Of a stretch of DNA of 64,000 nt, positions 13,625-24,499 are shown in pieces (position 1 is the first letter of the stretch; each line of letters begins with the position of its first letter). The position numbers and the translations under genes were made by a program. The notes below the pieces were generated by a model that was given only the letters and a program-made list of their open reading frames with translations, was not told where the DNA came from and did no database searches. The stretch is from Ashinkailepas kermadecensis (Eukaryota; Arthropoda; Thecostraca; Neolepadidae). The stretch is from NCBI GenBank assembly GCA_034440615.1, contig JAOTOM010003948.1, forward strand, positions 1-64,000, given 5' to 3'.

Positions 13625-14440
13625 GGATACACACGGCACCAACATCTCCACCATCGGCCACCAGGCAATGGACACACACGGCACCAACATCTCCACCATC
13701 GGCCACCAGGAAATGGACACACACGGCACCAACATCTCCACCATCGGCCACCAGGAAATGGACACACACGGCACCAACATCTCCACCATCGGCCACCAGG
13801 AAATGGACACACACGGCACCAGCATCTCCACCATCGGCCACCAGGAAATGGACACACACGGCACCAGCATCTCCACCATCGGCCACCAGGAAATGGACAC
13901 ACACGGCACCAGCATCTCCACCATCGGCCACCAGGAAATGGACACACACGGCACCAGCATCTCCACCATCGGCCACCAGGAAATGGACACACACGGCACC
14001 AGCATCTCCACCATCGGCCACCAGGAAATGGCACACACGGCACCAGCATCTCCACCATCGGCCACCAGGGAATGGACACACACGGCACCAACATCTCCAC
14101 CATCGGCCACCAGGGAATGGACACACACGGCACCAACATCTTCACCATTGGCCACCGTGAAGTGGACACACACGGTACCAACATCTCTACCATCGGCCAC
14201 CACGAAATGGACACACACGGCACCAACATCTCCACCATCGGCCACCAGCAAATGGACACAGACGACATCAGCATTTCCAACATCGGCCACCGTGAAGTGG
14301 ACACACATGGGACCAGCATTTCCACCATCGGCCACCGTGAAGTAGACACACACGGCACCAGCATCTCCACAATCGGCCATCAGGAAATGGACACACACAC
14401 ACGGCACCAGCATCTCTACCATCGGGCACCATGAAACCAT
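13625..14440. repeat. 45-bp minisatellite
   Basis: About 18 copies of a 45-bp unit containing GACACACACGGCACCAACAT and CTCCACCATCGGCCACCAGG. Central copies are nearly identical and outer copies diverge. Because 45 is a multiple of three, long open frames exist in several frames (up to 439 codons forward, 313 antisense). The mutual overlap argues against any being a real protein. Confidence 0.96.
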
Positions 14441-14516
14441 AATGCCAACCGAAAAACGTATCTTTTACCTGTTGTGAGCCCTATGATGGATTTGACAGGA
14501 ACCATACATTTTGTAT

Positions 14517-14710
14517 CGCGCGATCAGCTATCGGGACTGCTTCGCGCCCGTATTCCTCGCGCGATCAGCTACGCGATCAGCTATGTAACGCCGCCATCAG
14601 CCGCTGGACCTGCTTAGCTACTGGGACCCATATTCCTCGCGCGGTCAGCTACGGAGACTATCGAACGCCGCTATCTGTCGCGTGATTTAGCTGCAGGAGC
14701 CGATATTCTA
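14517..14710. repeat. Degenerate GATCAGCTA-rich repeat
   Basis: Two to three diverged copies of a unit of about 110 bp with TATTCCTCGCGCG(A/G)TCAGCTACG. 14711-15267 to the right has no supported gene. Confidence 0.6.
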
Positions 14711-15267
14711 CACTGAAAACAGTAGATAATTTGCTAAAGATTAAAGGGTGTCAGAAAAAGATCAGAAAAAAATATTGCAATGGCTACTAGTATCAGCTGA
14801 GATGATGAGCGGATCAGTGTGTGTGTTGGTCGACACGGTCAGTGTGATCGACTAGCTGAGATGGTGATCTTGCAAATGGCGGGTCTTCTCGTGACACCCT
14901 CTACAGAGGCCCTCCAGCTGCCTGCCACTGAACTGGCCGCAGTGAACCAGCTGCTGGCGTCTCCTCAGGACCGGCAGCGCTGTCGGCTTCTCCGCCGGGC
15001 CAGGTTCAGTCGGCAGGTGCCGGCGCGTCCGTGCGGCGCCAACACGACGGCGCTGACGGCACAGACGCTGCCGACGGCGCCGACGCTGCCGACGGCGGCA
15101 CGTGCAGAGCAGCGAGGCGTAGCGCGGCAGACATCTGACAGGCGGCCGCACACTGCACCGCTCAGGGGACCGACACCTGCCCCCCCTTCTATGCTACTCT
15201 TCGCCCTGCCACACCGTCTGGAGAGGCGCCACGAGATGACTAACCAGGGCGAGCCGGCCAAATGATG

Positions 15268-15690
15268 GCTTACGGCTGACTCAGAAACCCCAGGTCCGGA
15301 GCGGACCGGCTGACGGCTGACACCCGACACCCCGAACCCGGGACTGACCGGCTGACACCCGACACCCCAGACCCCGAGCGGACCGGCTGACGGCTGACAC
15401 CCCAGACCCGGGACGGACCGGCCGACGGTTGACGGCTGATGCCCGACACTCCAGACCCGGGGCGGACCGGCTGACGGCTGATGCCCGACACTCCAGACCC
15501 GGAGTGGACCGGCTGACGGCTGATGCCCGACACTCCAGACCCGGAGTGGACCGGCTGACGGCTGATGCCCGACACTCCAGACCCGGAGTGGACCGGCTGA
15601 CGGCTGATGCCCGACACTCCAGACCCGGAGTGGACCGGCTGACGGCTGACGCCCAACACCCGGACTCGGAGCGGACCGGTAGACGGCTGA
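15268..15690. repeat. 42-bp minisatellite
   Basis: About ten copies of a unit containing GACGGCTGATGCCCGACACT and CCAGACCCGGAGTGGACCGG. The middle five are almost identical. Confidence 0.94.
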
Positions 15691-16241
15691 CGGATGACGC
15701 CTCAGGGCAGCCGGGCCGTAATCTGACGGCGGCGCCGGCGCGCCTGTTTTTGGTGGTGTCGCTGCCGCCAGCCATGCCGCCTGGCGCCACCAAAAACACG
15801 CCAGATCCGCTCACATGTCACCGGTAGCGGTCAGGGAATCATCATCGGTGGCCGGCAGCGGTCAGGGGATCATCACTAGTCATGAAAGAGGTCAGAGGAT
15901 CAACCTCGGAGACCGGAGAACAACGCTTCACACAAGGGGTGGCAAATGTAAGGTTCGAAAGCGCGGTCAGAAAACCCGATCAGAACCGGCTGGCTCTTTG
16001 ACCAGTATTTAGGATATACCGGGCTTTCAACCGGTCCTCTGCAGTTTCATTGTTCCATATCAGAGCAGAAAACATTCCATCCACGCGCATAAAAATATAT
16101 TTATCACAGCTATTATGTACATTCTGAAGTCCAGTTCAACACTCCATCCAGCAGTTTTGTACTATGCATTTAACAATCTGTAGATATACCCCTAAATAGT
16201 TCCATATCTCGGATATCTCGGATAGACAGGAGGTATTGGCC

Positions 16242-16354
16242 AGTTTGTTTACCATGGGATATGTTCCCGGTTTGTTTGCTGCCACCAGGAGATATTTGTC
16301 CGTTTGTTTACCACCAGAGGATATATTTTCCGGTTTGTTTGCTGCCAGCAGAGG
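16242..16354. repeat. Short tandem repeat, about 30 bp x 4
   Basis: Four diverged units each start GTTTGTTTACC or GTTTGTTTGCT and contain GGATAT or AGATAT. Confidence 0.75.
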
Positions 16355-16432
16355 TTCGCTGGCTGTTGATGGAGGTTAGACACGGGACTGGTTGCGGTAG
16401 TAGCCACATGTTTGATCACGGGTGTTGTTTTA

Positions 16433-16906
16433 TGCACCAAATCGCCTACCAAACTGCCAACCAGCTGTGAATTTCCTCCCATTCTCCAACTCCTGTAGTA
16501 TGAGATTATATGCAGTTTCCTGCACACCTGGGAGCTTCGCAGCTAGTGCACGCATTTCCTCCTCCTTCCCGCCGAATGCCGAAAGCATGGCAAGAACACA
16601 GAACAGGGTGTGCCCAGCTCCTGGGGAAAGTTCCCGCTTTCTTCAAATTGATGGCTTTGAGACCTGATCGATGATCTCATAGTTATCGGTAAGTGCACAA
16701 TGCTTTCCTGCCGGCGTCCAAACTGTAAAATTTCGCTCATTCTTCTCCAGCTGGCTGGGGTCATCAGTCACAATGGACGAGCTTGTCATCGAGTGGCGTG
16801 AACTGGTTAAAAGTCTGGGAAGCAGCGGATCGGCAGAGAGCACGGACATCACACAGACAGGCTGTTTATTAGCGCGCCCGTCCAATGGCAGCCGACTCAA
16901 CCGCAC
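16433..16906 (-). pseudogene. Possible decayed coding exon, family unknown
   Basis: On the minus strand one frame stays open from 16906 to a TAA at 16430-16432, except for a single in-frame TGA at 16643-16645. The part before it ends NFTVWTPAGKHCALTDNYEI. The 70 codons after it include AGHTLFCVLAMLSAFGGKEE and PGVQETAYNLILQELENGRK. The composition is balanced, not repeat-driven, and amphipathic-helix-like, unlike the many artefact frames here. The family was not recognised. It may be a broken transposon ORF or a pseudogene, and no splice solution across the TGA was convincing. It lies far from the SOWAH exons and encodes no ankyrin motif. Confidence 0.35.
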
Positions 16907-17362
16907 ACGGTGACACCTGCTCGTTAGCCCGCAGAACGGTCAAGTTAACGGCTTCCGCAAAGGAAAGACAAAGTTCGTCCAAATAAAAGACATGTTTGAG
17001 AACACCGGAATTGGGATTGCAGCATGACCTCACCATCGTAAGTGGCAGCCGACAGTTTTAGACTCGCACTGTGTGCCAGTCCGCAGCCGGGCCGGATGTG
17101 GGCCAGGTGTTCGCTGTGTGAACGGCTGTTGTGATCGTGTGGCTGACACATGATGCATCTTAGCCGCTACTGCGTGAGAACCGTAACACACGTGTTGCGT
17201 ATGTATATTTTGTCCATCGTTTGACGTAAGTTAATGAAACCCTAATTTACTTGGATCAATATTAAATATAGTGCGCAACACGATACGATATCACGCCATA
17301 TATAATATAATCTAGAGCATACACGAACTATTAGACTCAAAATGTGGTACTTCAGCACCGTA

Positions 17363-18900
17363 TAAATCCGCTCGAGGAAACATCTGAATTTAACGAAACA
17401 AACATTAGGCTTACGTTAATCCTTGCAAAAAGCCTCAACGAGAGATCACTACAAATGCACCATCCGATTATTAAACAAAAAAATTATTTTGGAAGTTTTA
17501 CCATTGGATAGGTATAATAAAATAGAACAACAGTAACAGCTGCCAACTAATGCATTCAGACAGCAACAGACTGCGGCCAATTCTGCATAGATGATACAGC
17601 AGCCAAGGACGGAAACATGGCCTTGCCTGGACGCTGGTCATCCAGAATACTTCCCTCTCCGAGAAACTGTCCACTTCTTTTTTTTCCAAAAGAAAAAGAA
17701 GCCTGAATGCTGGTCATTTTCAACAACTCATGAATGGAGTTGTTTGGAAATGACCACATCCTCACTGCGGTTTGACACACATGCCCAAAACTGACTGGAA
17801 GGTACATAAGATATCCTCGACAGAAAATAAAATTATCCTCTTCGATTTGGAATACCGGGAAAAAACATCTCCAAATACAGGATTCCAAAACATGAATCCA
17901 ACTCTGACAGCAACCTGAGCCATCCAACTCTGACAGCAACCTGAGCCATCCAACTCTGACAGCAACCTGAGCCATCCAACTCTGACAGCAGCCTGAGCCC
18001 AATAGATGATACGTTTGTTTTGGAAAAAGGAAAACAACTGGCCAACAGATCAGCCTGTCTCGTCTCATCATGGGTGACATACCAACAGATCAGCCTGTCT
18101 CGTCTGACCATAGACGGCACACCAACTGAAGAAATGGCCGCGAACACGACTACAAGAAATGGCCCCTACTGTGGCACGCACAGCTTTGCATATGATTCGC
18201 CGGTGAGCCAATAAAACGATCATCCCTGCCGACTTAGATACTCGGGGAGCCTTCCGCGGCTTCCGCGGCCTCCCCATCTACCCCCACCCACTCATCCGGC
18301 AAACCACGGGCGAACCATATAATCCGCTCGAGGAAACATCTAAGTTTAAGGAAGCAAGCATTAGGCTTACGTTAATCCTTGCAAAAAGCACCAACCAGAG
18401 ATCACTACAAATGCACCATCTGATTATAAAAACGGATTTGGGGAGTTTTACCATTGGATAGGTATAACAAAATACAACAATAAGCAACAGCAGCCGACTG
18501 GTACATTCAGACGGTACCATACTGGGGCCAATTGGGCAGGGATGATACAGCAGCCGAGGAGATGCAAGCAGGGCCTTGCCTGCATGTTTGTCATACAGAA
18601 CACTTCTCTCTCCGAGAAATTGTCCACTTGTTTGCCAAAAGATGAATGGAGTTGTTCTTGACCCACACACGAGCCTGTCTCGTCTGATAATGGGCGACAT
18701 ACCAACTGATGAGCCTGTCTCGTCTGAATGGATGGCACACCAACTGAAGAAATGGCCGCGAACGAACCCGACTACAATAAATGATCACTGTGGCAAACAA
18801 GCTTTGTATATGATTCGCCGGTGAGCCAATAATAGGATCATCCCTGCCAACTTAGACACTCGGGGAGCCTTCAGCGGCCTCCCCCTATACACCCATCAGC
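17363..18900. repeat. Diverged tandem segmental duplication
   Basis: Copy 1 (about 17363-18300) and copy 2 (about 18318-18900) share the order CCGCTCGAGGAAACATCT, GGCTTACGTTAATCCTTGCA, TTTTACCATTGGATAGGTAT, GATGATACAGCAGCC, GCCTGTCTCGTCTGA and finally GGATCATCCCTGCC with CTCGGGGAGCCTT. Copy 1 is longer because it holds extra sequence, including the 26-bp array at 17896-18000. The repeated CTCTCCGAGAAA block resembles the edge of the dispersed repeat at 28448. Confidence 0.85.
17896..18000. repeat. 26-bp tandem repeat, four copies
   Basis: CCATCCAACTCTGACAGCAA plus CCTGAG is repeated four times. It is present only in copy 1 of the surrounding duplication, so it expanded after the duplication or was lost from copy 2. 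Confidence 0.9.
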
Positions 18901-19562
18901 ATGGATCATCCGGCAGACCACTGGCGCCTTCGAGTCGCGACGCAACGCACCGTGGTCCTCCAGCACAACTGCCGACCTGAGGGACCACCAGCCGAAGCCG
19001 CGTCCCACCGTGCACCGGCGTCTGACGAGGACGTGTCCGGTGGTGCGGCACCACCACTCGTCACCCCACCCCCACCCCACCCGTCACACAGGACGAACGA
19101 CGCCCGCACGGGTGACCGCACCTGCGACCGGCCATTTGTCGGATCGGTGACACCTGGCCACTTCGACTCGCCACTGCCACCTTGAGCACAGCAAAAATGC
19201 ATGCCTCCACGTTAACGCCGCGGCGAAAGAACGGCACCGAGCGCCTGCTAAAGGCGGCAATAAAACGGCGCGGCCAGTTTTGAGCCGGCAGCGCGGCCGG
19301 CTACACGGTCGGTGTCAGGCCGCGGCCGCCTGTAATAACCGTGGGAGTGGGACCGACACCGGCACGCTGGCGAGGAATGGCTCAGACCCGGCCGACGGCT
19401 GGGCGGACACCGTACTGCCACACCAGCACCGGCACAGTGCCGTCATAGCGGACACCACAACGGCTGCCGACAACGGCAGGCCAGTCGGATGGTCATTCGG
19501 GCGTCAGGGCACGTCAACTTCGGGTTATTCTACGGGACTATTGTATGACAGCGACATGGAAC

Positions 19563-22500
19563 GGCAAGGGACAGCGCCACAGGGGCGGCGGGATACAGCG
19601 CCACAGGGACGGCGGGATACAGCGCCACAGGGACGGCGGGATACAGCGCCACAGGGACGGCGGGATACAGCGCCACAGGGAGTGGCGGGATACAGCGCCA
19701 GAGGGACGGCGGGATACAGCGCCACGGGAGTGGCGGGATACAGCGCCACAGGGACGGCGGGATACAGCGCCACGGGAGTGGCGGGATACAGCGCCACAGG
19801 GACGGCGGGATACAGCGCCACGGGAGTGGCGGGATACAGCGCCAGAGGGACGGCGGGATACAGCGCCACGGGAGTGGCGGGATACAGCGCCAGAGGGACG
19901 GCGGGATACAGCGCCACAGGGACGGCGGGATACAGCGCCACACGGACGGCGGGATACAGCGCCACAGGGAAGGCGGGATACAGCGCCACAGGGACGGCGG
20001 GATACAGCGCCAGAGGGACGGCGGGATACAGCGCCACAGGGACGGCGGGATACAGCGCCAGAGGGACGGCGGGATACAGCGCCACAGGGACGGCGGGATA
20101 CAGCGCCAGAGGGACGGCGGGATACAGCGCCACAGGGAAGGCGGGATACAGCGCCACAGGGACGGCGGGATACAGCGCCAGAGGGACGGCGGGATACAGC
20201 GCCACAGGGAAGGCGGGATACAGCGCCACAGGGACGGCGGGATACAGCGCCAGAGGGACGGCGGGATACAGCGCCACAGGGACGGCGGGATACAGCGCCA
20301 CAGGGACGGCGGGATACAGCGCCACAGGGACGGCGGGATACAGCGCCACAGGGACGGCGGGATACAGCGCCACAGGGACGGCGGGATACAGCGCCAGAGG
20401 ACGGCGGGATACAGCGCCACAGGGAAGGCGGGATACAGCGCCACAGGGACGGCGGGATACAGCGCCAGAGGGACGGCGGGATACAGCGCCACAGGAAGGC
20501 GGGATACAGCGCCACAGGGACGGCGGGATACAGCGCCAGAGGGACGGCGGTATACAGCGCCACAGGGACGGCGGGATACAGCGCCACAGGGACGGCGGGA
20601 TACAGCGCCACAGGGACGGCGGGATACAGCGCCACAGGGACGGCGGGATACAGCGCCACAGGGACGGCGGGATACAGCGCCACAGGGAAGGCGGGATACA
20701 GCGCCACAGGGACGGCGGGATACAGCGCCAGAGGGACGGCGGGATACAGCGCCACAGGGACGGCGGGATACAGCGCCAGAGGGACGGCGGGATACAGCGC
20801 CACAGGGACGGCGGGATACAGCGCCAGAGGGACGGCGGGATACAGCGCCACAGGGACGGCGGGATACAGCGCCACAGGGAAGGCGGGATACAGCGCCACA
20901 GGGACGGCGGGATACAGCGCCAGAGGGACGGCGGGATACAGCGCCACAGGGACGGCGGGATACAGCGCCACAGGGACGGCGGGATACAGCGCCAGAGGGA
21001 CGGCGGGATACAGCGCCACAGGGACGGCGGGATACAGCGCCACAGGGAAGGCGGGATACAGCGCCACAGGGACGGCGGGATACAGCGCCAGAGGGACGGC
21101 GGGATACAGCGCCACAGGGACGGCGGGATACAGCGCCACAGGGAAGGCGGGATACAGCGCCACAGGGACGGCGGGATACAGCGCCAGAGGGACGGCGGGA
21201 TACAGCGCCACAGGGACGGCGGGATACAGCGCCACAGGGACGGCGGGATACAGCGCCAGAGGGACGGCGGGATACAGCGCCACAGGGACGGCGGGATACA
21301 GCGCCACAGGGAAGGCGGGATACAGCGCCACAGGGACGGCGGGATACAGCGCCAGAGGGACGGCGGGATACAGCGCCACAGGGACGGCGGGATACAGCGC
21401 CACTGGAGTGGCGGGATACAGCGCCACAGGGACGGCGGGATACAGCGCCACAGGGATGGCGGGATACAGCGCCACGGGAGTGGCGGGATACAGCGCCACT
21501 GGAGTGGCGGGATACAGCGTCACGGGAGTGGCGGGATACAGCGCCACAGGGACGGCAGGATACAGCGCCAGAGGGACGGCGGGATACAACGCCACAGGGA
21601 CGGCGGGATACAGCGCCACGGGAGTGGCGTGTATCCGCCACGGGAGTGGCGGGATACAGCGTCACGGGAGTGGCGGGATACAGCGCCACAGGGACGGCAG
21701 GATACAGCGCCAGAGGGACGGCGGGATACAACGCCACAGGGACGGCGGGATACAGCGCCACAGGGATGGCGGGATACAGCGCCACGGGAATGGCGGGATA
21801 CAGCGTCACGGGAGTGGCGGGATACAGCGTCACGGGAGTGGCGGGATACAGCGCCACAGGGACGGTAGGATACAGCGCCACAGGGACGGCGGGATACAGC
21901 GCCACAGGGACGGTAGGATACAGCGCCACAGGGACGGCGGGATACAACGCCACAGGGACGGCGGGATACAGCGCCACAGGGACGGCGGGATACAGCGCCA
22001 CGGAGTGGCGGGATACAGCGCCACAGGGACGGCGGGATACAGCGCCAGAGGGGCGGCGGGATACAGCGCCAGAGGGGCGGCGGGATACAGCGCCACAGGG
22101 ACGGCAGGATACAGCGCCACAGGGACGGCGGGATACAGCGCCAGAGGGACGGCGGGATACAGCGCCAGAGGGGCGGCGGGATACAGCGCCACAGGGACGG
22201 CGGGATACAGCGCCACAGGGATGGCGGGATACAGCGCCACGGAGTGGCGGGATACAGCGCCACAGGGACGGCGGGATACAGCGCCACAGGGACGGCGGGA
22301 TACAGCGCCAGAGGGGCGGCGGGATACAGCGTCACGGGAGTGGCGGGATACAGCGCCAGAGGGACGGCGGGATACAGCGCCACAGGGATGGCGGGATACA
22401 GCGCCACAGGGACGGCGGGATACAGCGCCACGGGAGTGGCGGGATACAGCGCCACTGGGGTGGCGGGATACAGCGCCACTGGGGTGGCGGGATACAGCGC

Positions 22501-22660
22501 CACAGGGACGGCGGGATACAGCGCCAGAGGGGCGGCGGGATACAGCGCCAGAGGGACGGCGGGATACAGCGCCACAGGGACGGCGGGATACAGCGCCACA
22601 GGGGCGGCGGGATACAGCGCCACAGGGGCGGCGGGATACAGCGCCACAGGGAGTGGCAAG
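19563..22660. repeat. 24-bp minisatellite, about 3.1 kb, with higher-order structure
   Basis: Roughly 128 tandem copies of GATACAGCGCCACAGGGACG plus GCGG. The variants are AGAGGGACGG, CACAGGGAAGG and CACGGGAGTGG. Between about 20640 and 21400 the variants recur in ordered blocks of five and eight units. The right third is enriched in CACGGGAGTGG and GGGGCGG variants. The unit has no stop codon in any frame and 24 is a multiple of three, so open frames of several hundred codons appear in multiple frames on both strands (GTAGYSAT, HRDGGIQR, RRDTAPQG; antisense ALYPAVPV). Simultaneous openness in overlapping frames argues that none is coding. Confidence 0.97.
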
Positions 22661-22804
22661 GGACAGCGCCATGAGAGCAGCAGGGGGAAAATTCCAAGGG
22701 AATGGCAGGGGACGCGCCACAAGATCGACAGGGGACGGCTCCATGAGAGCGACAGGGGACGGCGACATGGGAGAGGCGGGGGACAGTGCCAAGAGAGCAA
22801 CGCA

Positions 22805-23345
22805 TTATGAGCTATTCCTACCAGCTTGGTTTCGTCAGCAAATTTAACACCCCATTTCTTAGCCTTACTTCAATAGTGTTCACAAACATGATAAAGAGAA
22901 GTGTACCTAGAATAGGGCTCTGTGGTACCCCACATAAAACATCCTTCAATTCAGGCTTGCATCCAGTTAACAATTCCCTTCGCTTCCTTTCCATTAGCCA
23001 CGTTTCGATCCAGCCTGGAATGTTACCATCAATACCGTGCTGACCCAGCCCATGAATACGTACTTGCACGGAATGTCATCAAAAGCTTTGCTAAATTATA
23101 AGTACACTACATCTATCCTGCTTACATTGCGAAGTTTCCCAGTTACATACTTCATGAATTCCAGGTTAGATAAATATGATCCGTCAGATTGAAATCCATG
23201 CTGAGTGTCCCTAAAAGGCTGTGCTTATCAAGATGAGGGTGAACATTCTCCTTGACAAGTTTCATAAAATTTGACAAACTAACGAAGTTGAGTCAACTGG
23301 CCTGTCATTCCCCACAGAGCTTCTATTCCCCCTACTTCGCAGTTC
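22805..23345 (-). pseudogene. LINE reverse transcriptase fragment (CR1/Jockey-type), broken
   Basis: Reverse-transcriptase remnant of a non-LTR retrotransposon. Reading on the minus strand from 23345, recognisable RT blocks appear in order: a GNDRPVDSTSLVCQIL-type block, QHGFQS, FSKAFDDIP (motif A region), HGIDGNIPGWIETWL, then GVPQSPILGTLLFIMFVN. The blocks fall in different frames with in-frame stops, so several frameshifts and nonsense changes are present. In the catalytic FADD region the second aspartate position is Glu, and that block is out of frame with the preceding one. There is no endonuclease domain. The left edge abuts the 24-bp minisatellite flank. Confidence 0.8.
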
Positions 23346-23577
23346 CAGGCCCTTGTTCCCTCTCCCCAATGCTAACCTAGTACGCCGTCTTGCCATCTTG
23401 CACTCTCCGCTGCTGTCCGGGTGCCCACTACTGTGGTGGTGGATTGGTGCTTTAACATGGGTCGATTAATTGTGTCATTTTGCGTCCACAGAGTCCCGCT
23501 ACTACCACCTCCTCCGCTACCACTCCTGGCATCCAGCGTCTGATCCACTACAATTGGTTCCATTAGTAATCCTTTAA

Positions 23578-24432
23578 TCCGCCCAGTCTCGGGAGGGGGG
23601 TGTTTTTACGCCCCAACCCCCGAAAGTGTTTTACTAGATGGAGAAAAACGGCGGCGCGCAGCGTCGCGAAATTTTCAACACCTTTTCCTTCATCTTGTTT
23701 GCGTCTGACGTGAAAGTTTCAACCTCAGGTTATGTGAGTTGATTGACTCGGCTCAGGTCAGAGGACCACCTTCAAAAATGCTTCTGGATCGATAACTCAT
23801 CTGAATGAAACTATATTGAAGAAAAAACTTGCTAGGTGCGTACCATTTGGCAGTGCTTACAAAATGTACATCTCGAAGTTGTGTTCGCGGTCAGGTCAGT
23901 GACCTGAGGTCACGACCAATTCTATACGAATTTTCCTATGGCTGTAATATACATGTTCTCCTAACGGTATTTTATTCCCTTGGTATGCATGCCGAAATAT
24001 CATAAGTTTCTTATAAAATTTGATTGACCTACGTCAAGTGACCTGAAGCAATGCCAAGATATAGTTCGCTTATTGGACTAAAATTATTTAGACACTCCTG
24101 TTTTATGGTTCCTTCAAGTTTCCATGGCCAAAATAGCATCAAACTTGCATTGATCGACCTAAATTACACAATGGAACCAAAACTATGAATCATTGTCAAG
24201 AACAGTCATCCTAGGTCTAATAACAACTTGTAGAATTGTTTTTTTCTAGAAGACCGCGGTTTTGAGTCTTAAAATTATTTCAATATCAAATGAGGAATTC
24301 TCGGGCCATATTCGTCCAGGCCTTTCCGATGACATCTGGTTCGCGTTCGTGCACAACTTAGTTTGGAAGTTAGTGGACGGTTTTTACCCCCCGAGACAGG
24401 GTGTGAGTATCTGCCCGGAGATACGGGGCAGA
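23578..24432. mobile_element. TTAA-flanked MITE, piggyBac-type (MITE 3)
   Basis: TTAA lies at 23574-23577 and 24433-24436. Terminal sequences are inverted: TCCGCCCAGTCTCGGGAGGG on the left, and TCTGCCCCGTATCTCCGGGC when the right end is reverse-complemented. A subterminal inverted pair, GTTTTTACG.CCCC and CCCCCCGAGACAGG, reinforces this. There is no transposase ORF, so it is non-autonomous. It contains a perfect AGGTCA-G-TGACCT inverted repeat at 23893-23905. The TTAA target duplication is the piggyBac hallmark. Confidence 0.6.
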
Positions 24433-24499
24433 TTAAGATATTCCATCTCCCTTGTCAACACCTCGTGACTGTAAATAGGCTCGCCTACGTGAGTAAGTA

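Noticed and set aside
13026..14440. 439-codon frame rich in HGTNISTIG repeats
   Set aside because: It is a 45-bp minisatellite read in one of several open frames. The non-repeat part before it has no domain-like sequence.
19280..22847. Open frames of 862 and 1,100 codons forward and 823 and 693 codons antisense
   Set aside because: They are overlapping readings of one stop-free 24-bp unit. Openness in several frames on both strands is expected from the unit and gives no evidence of coding.
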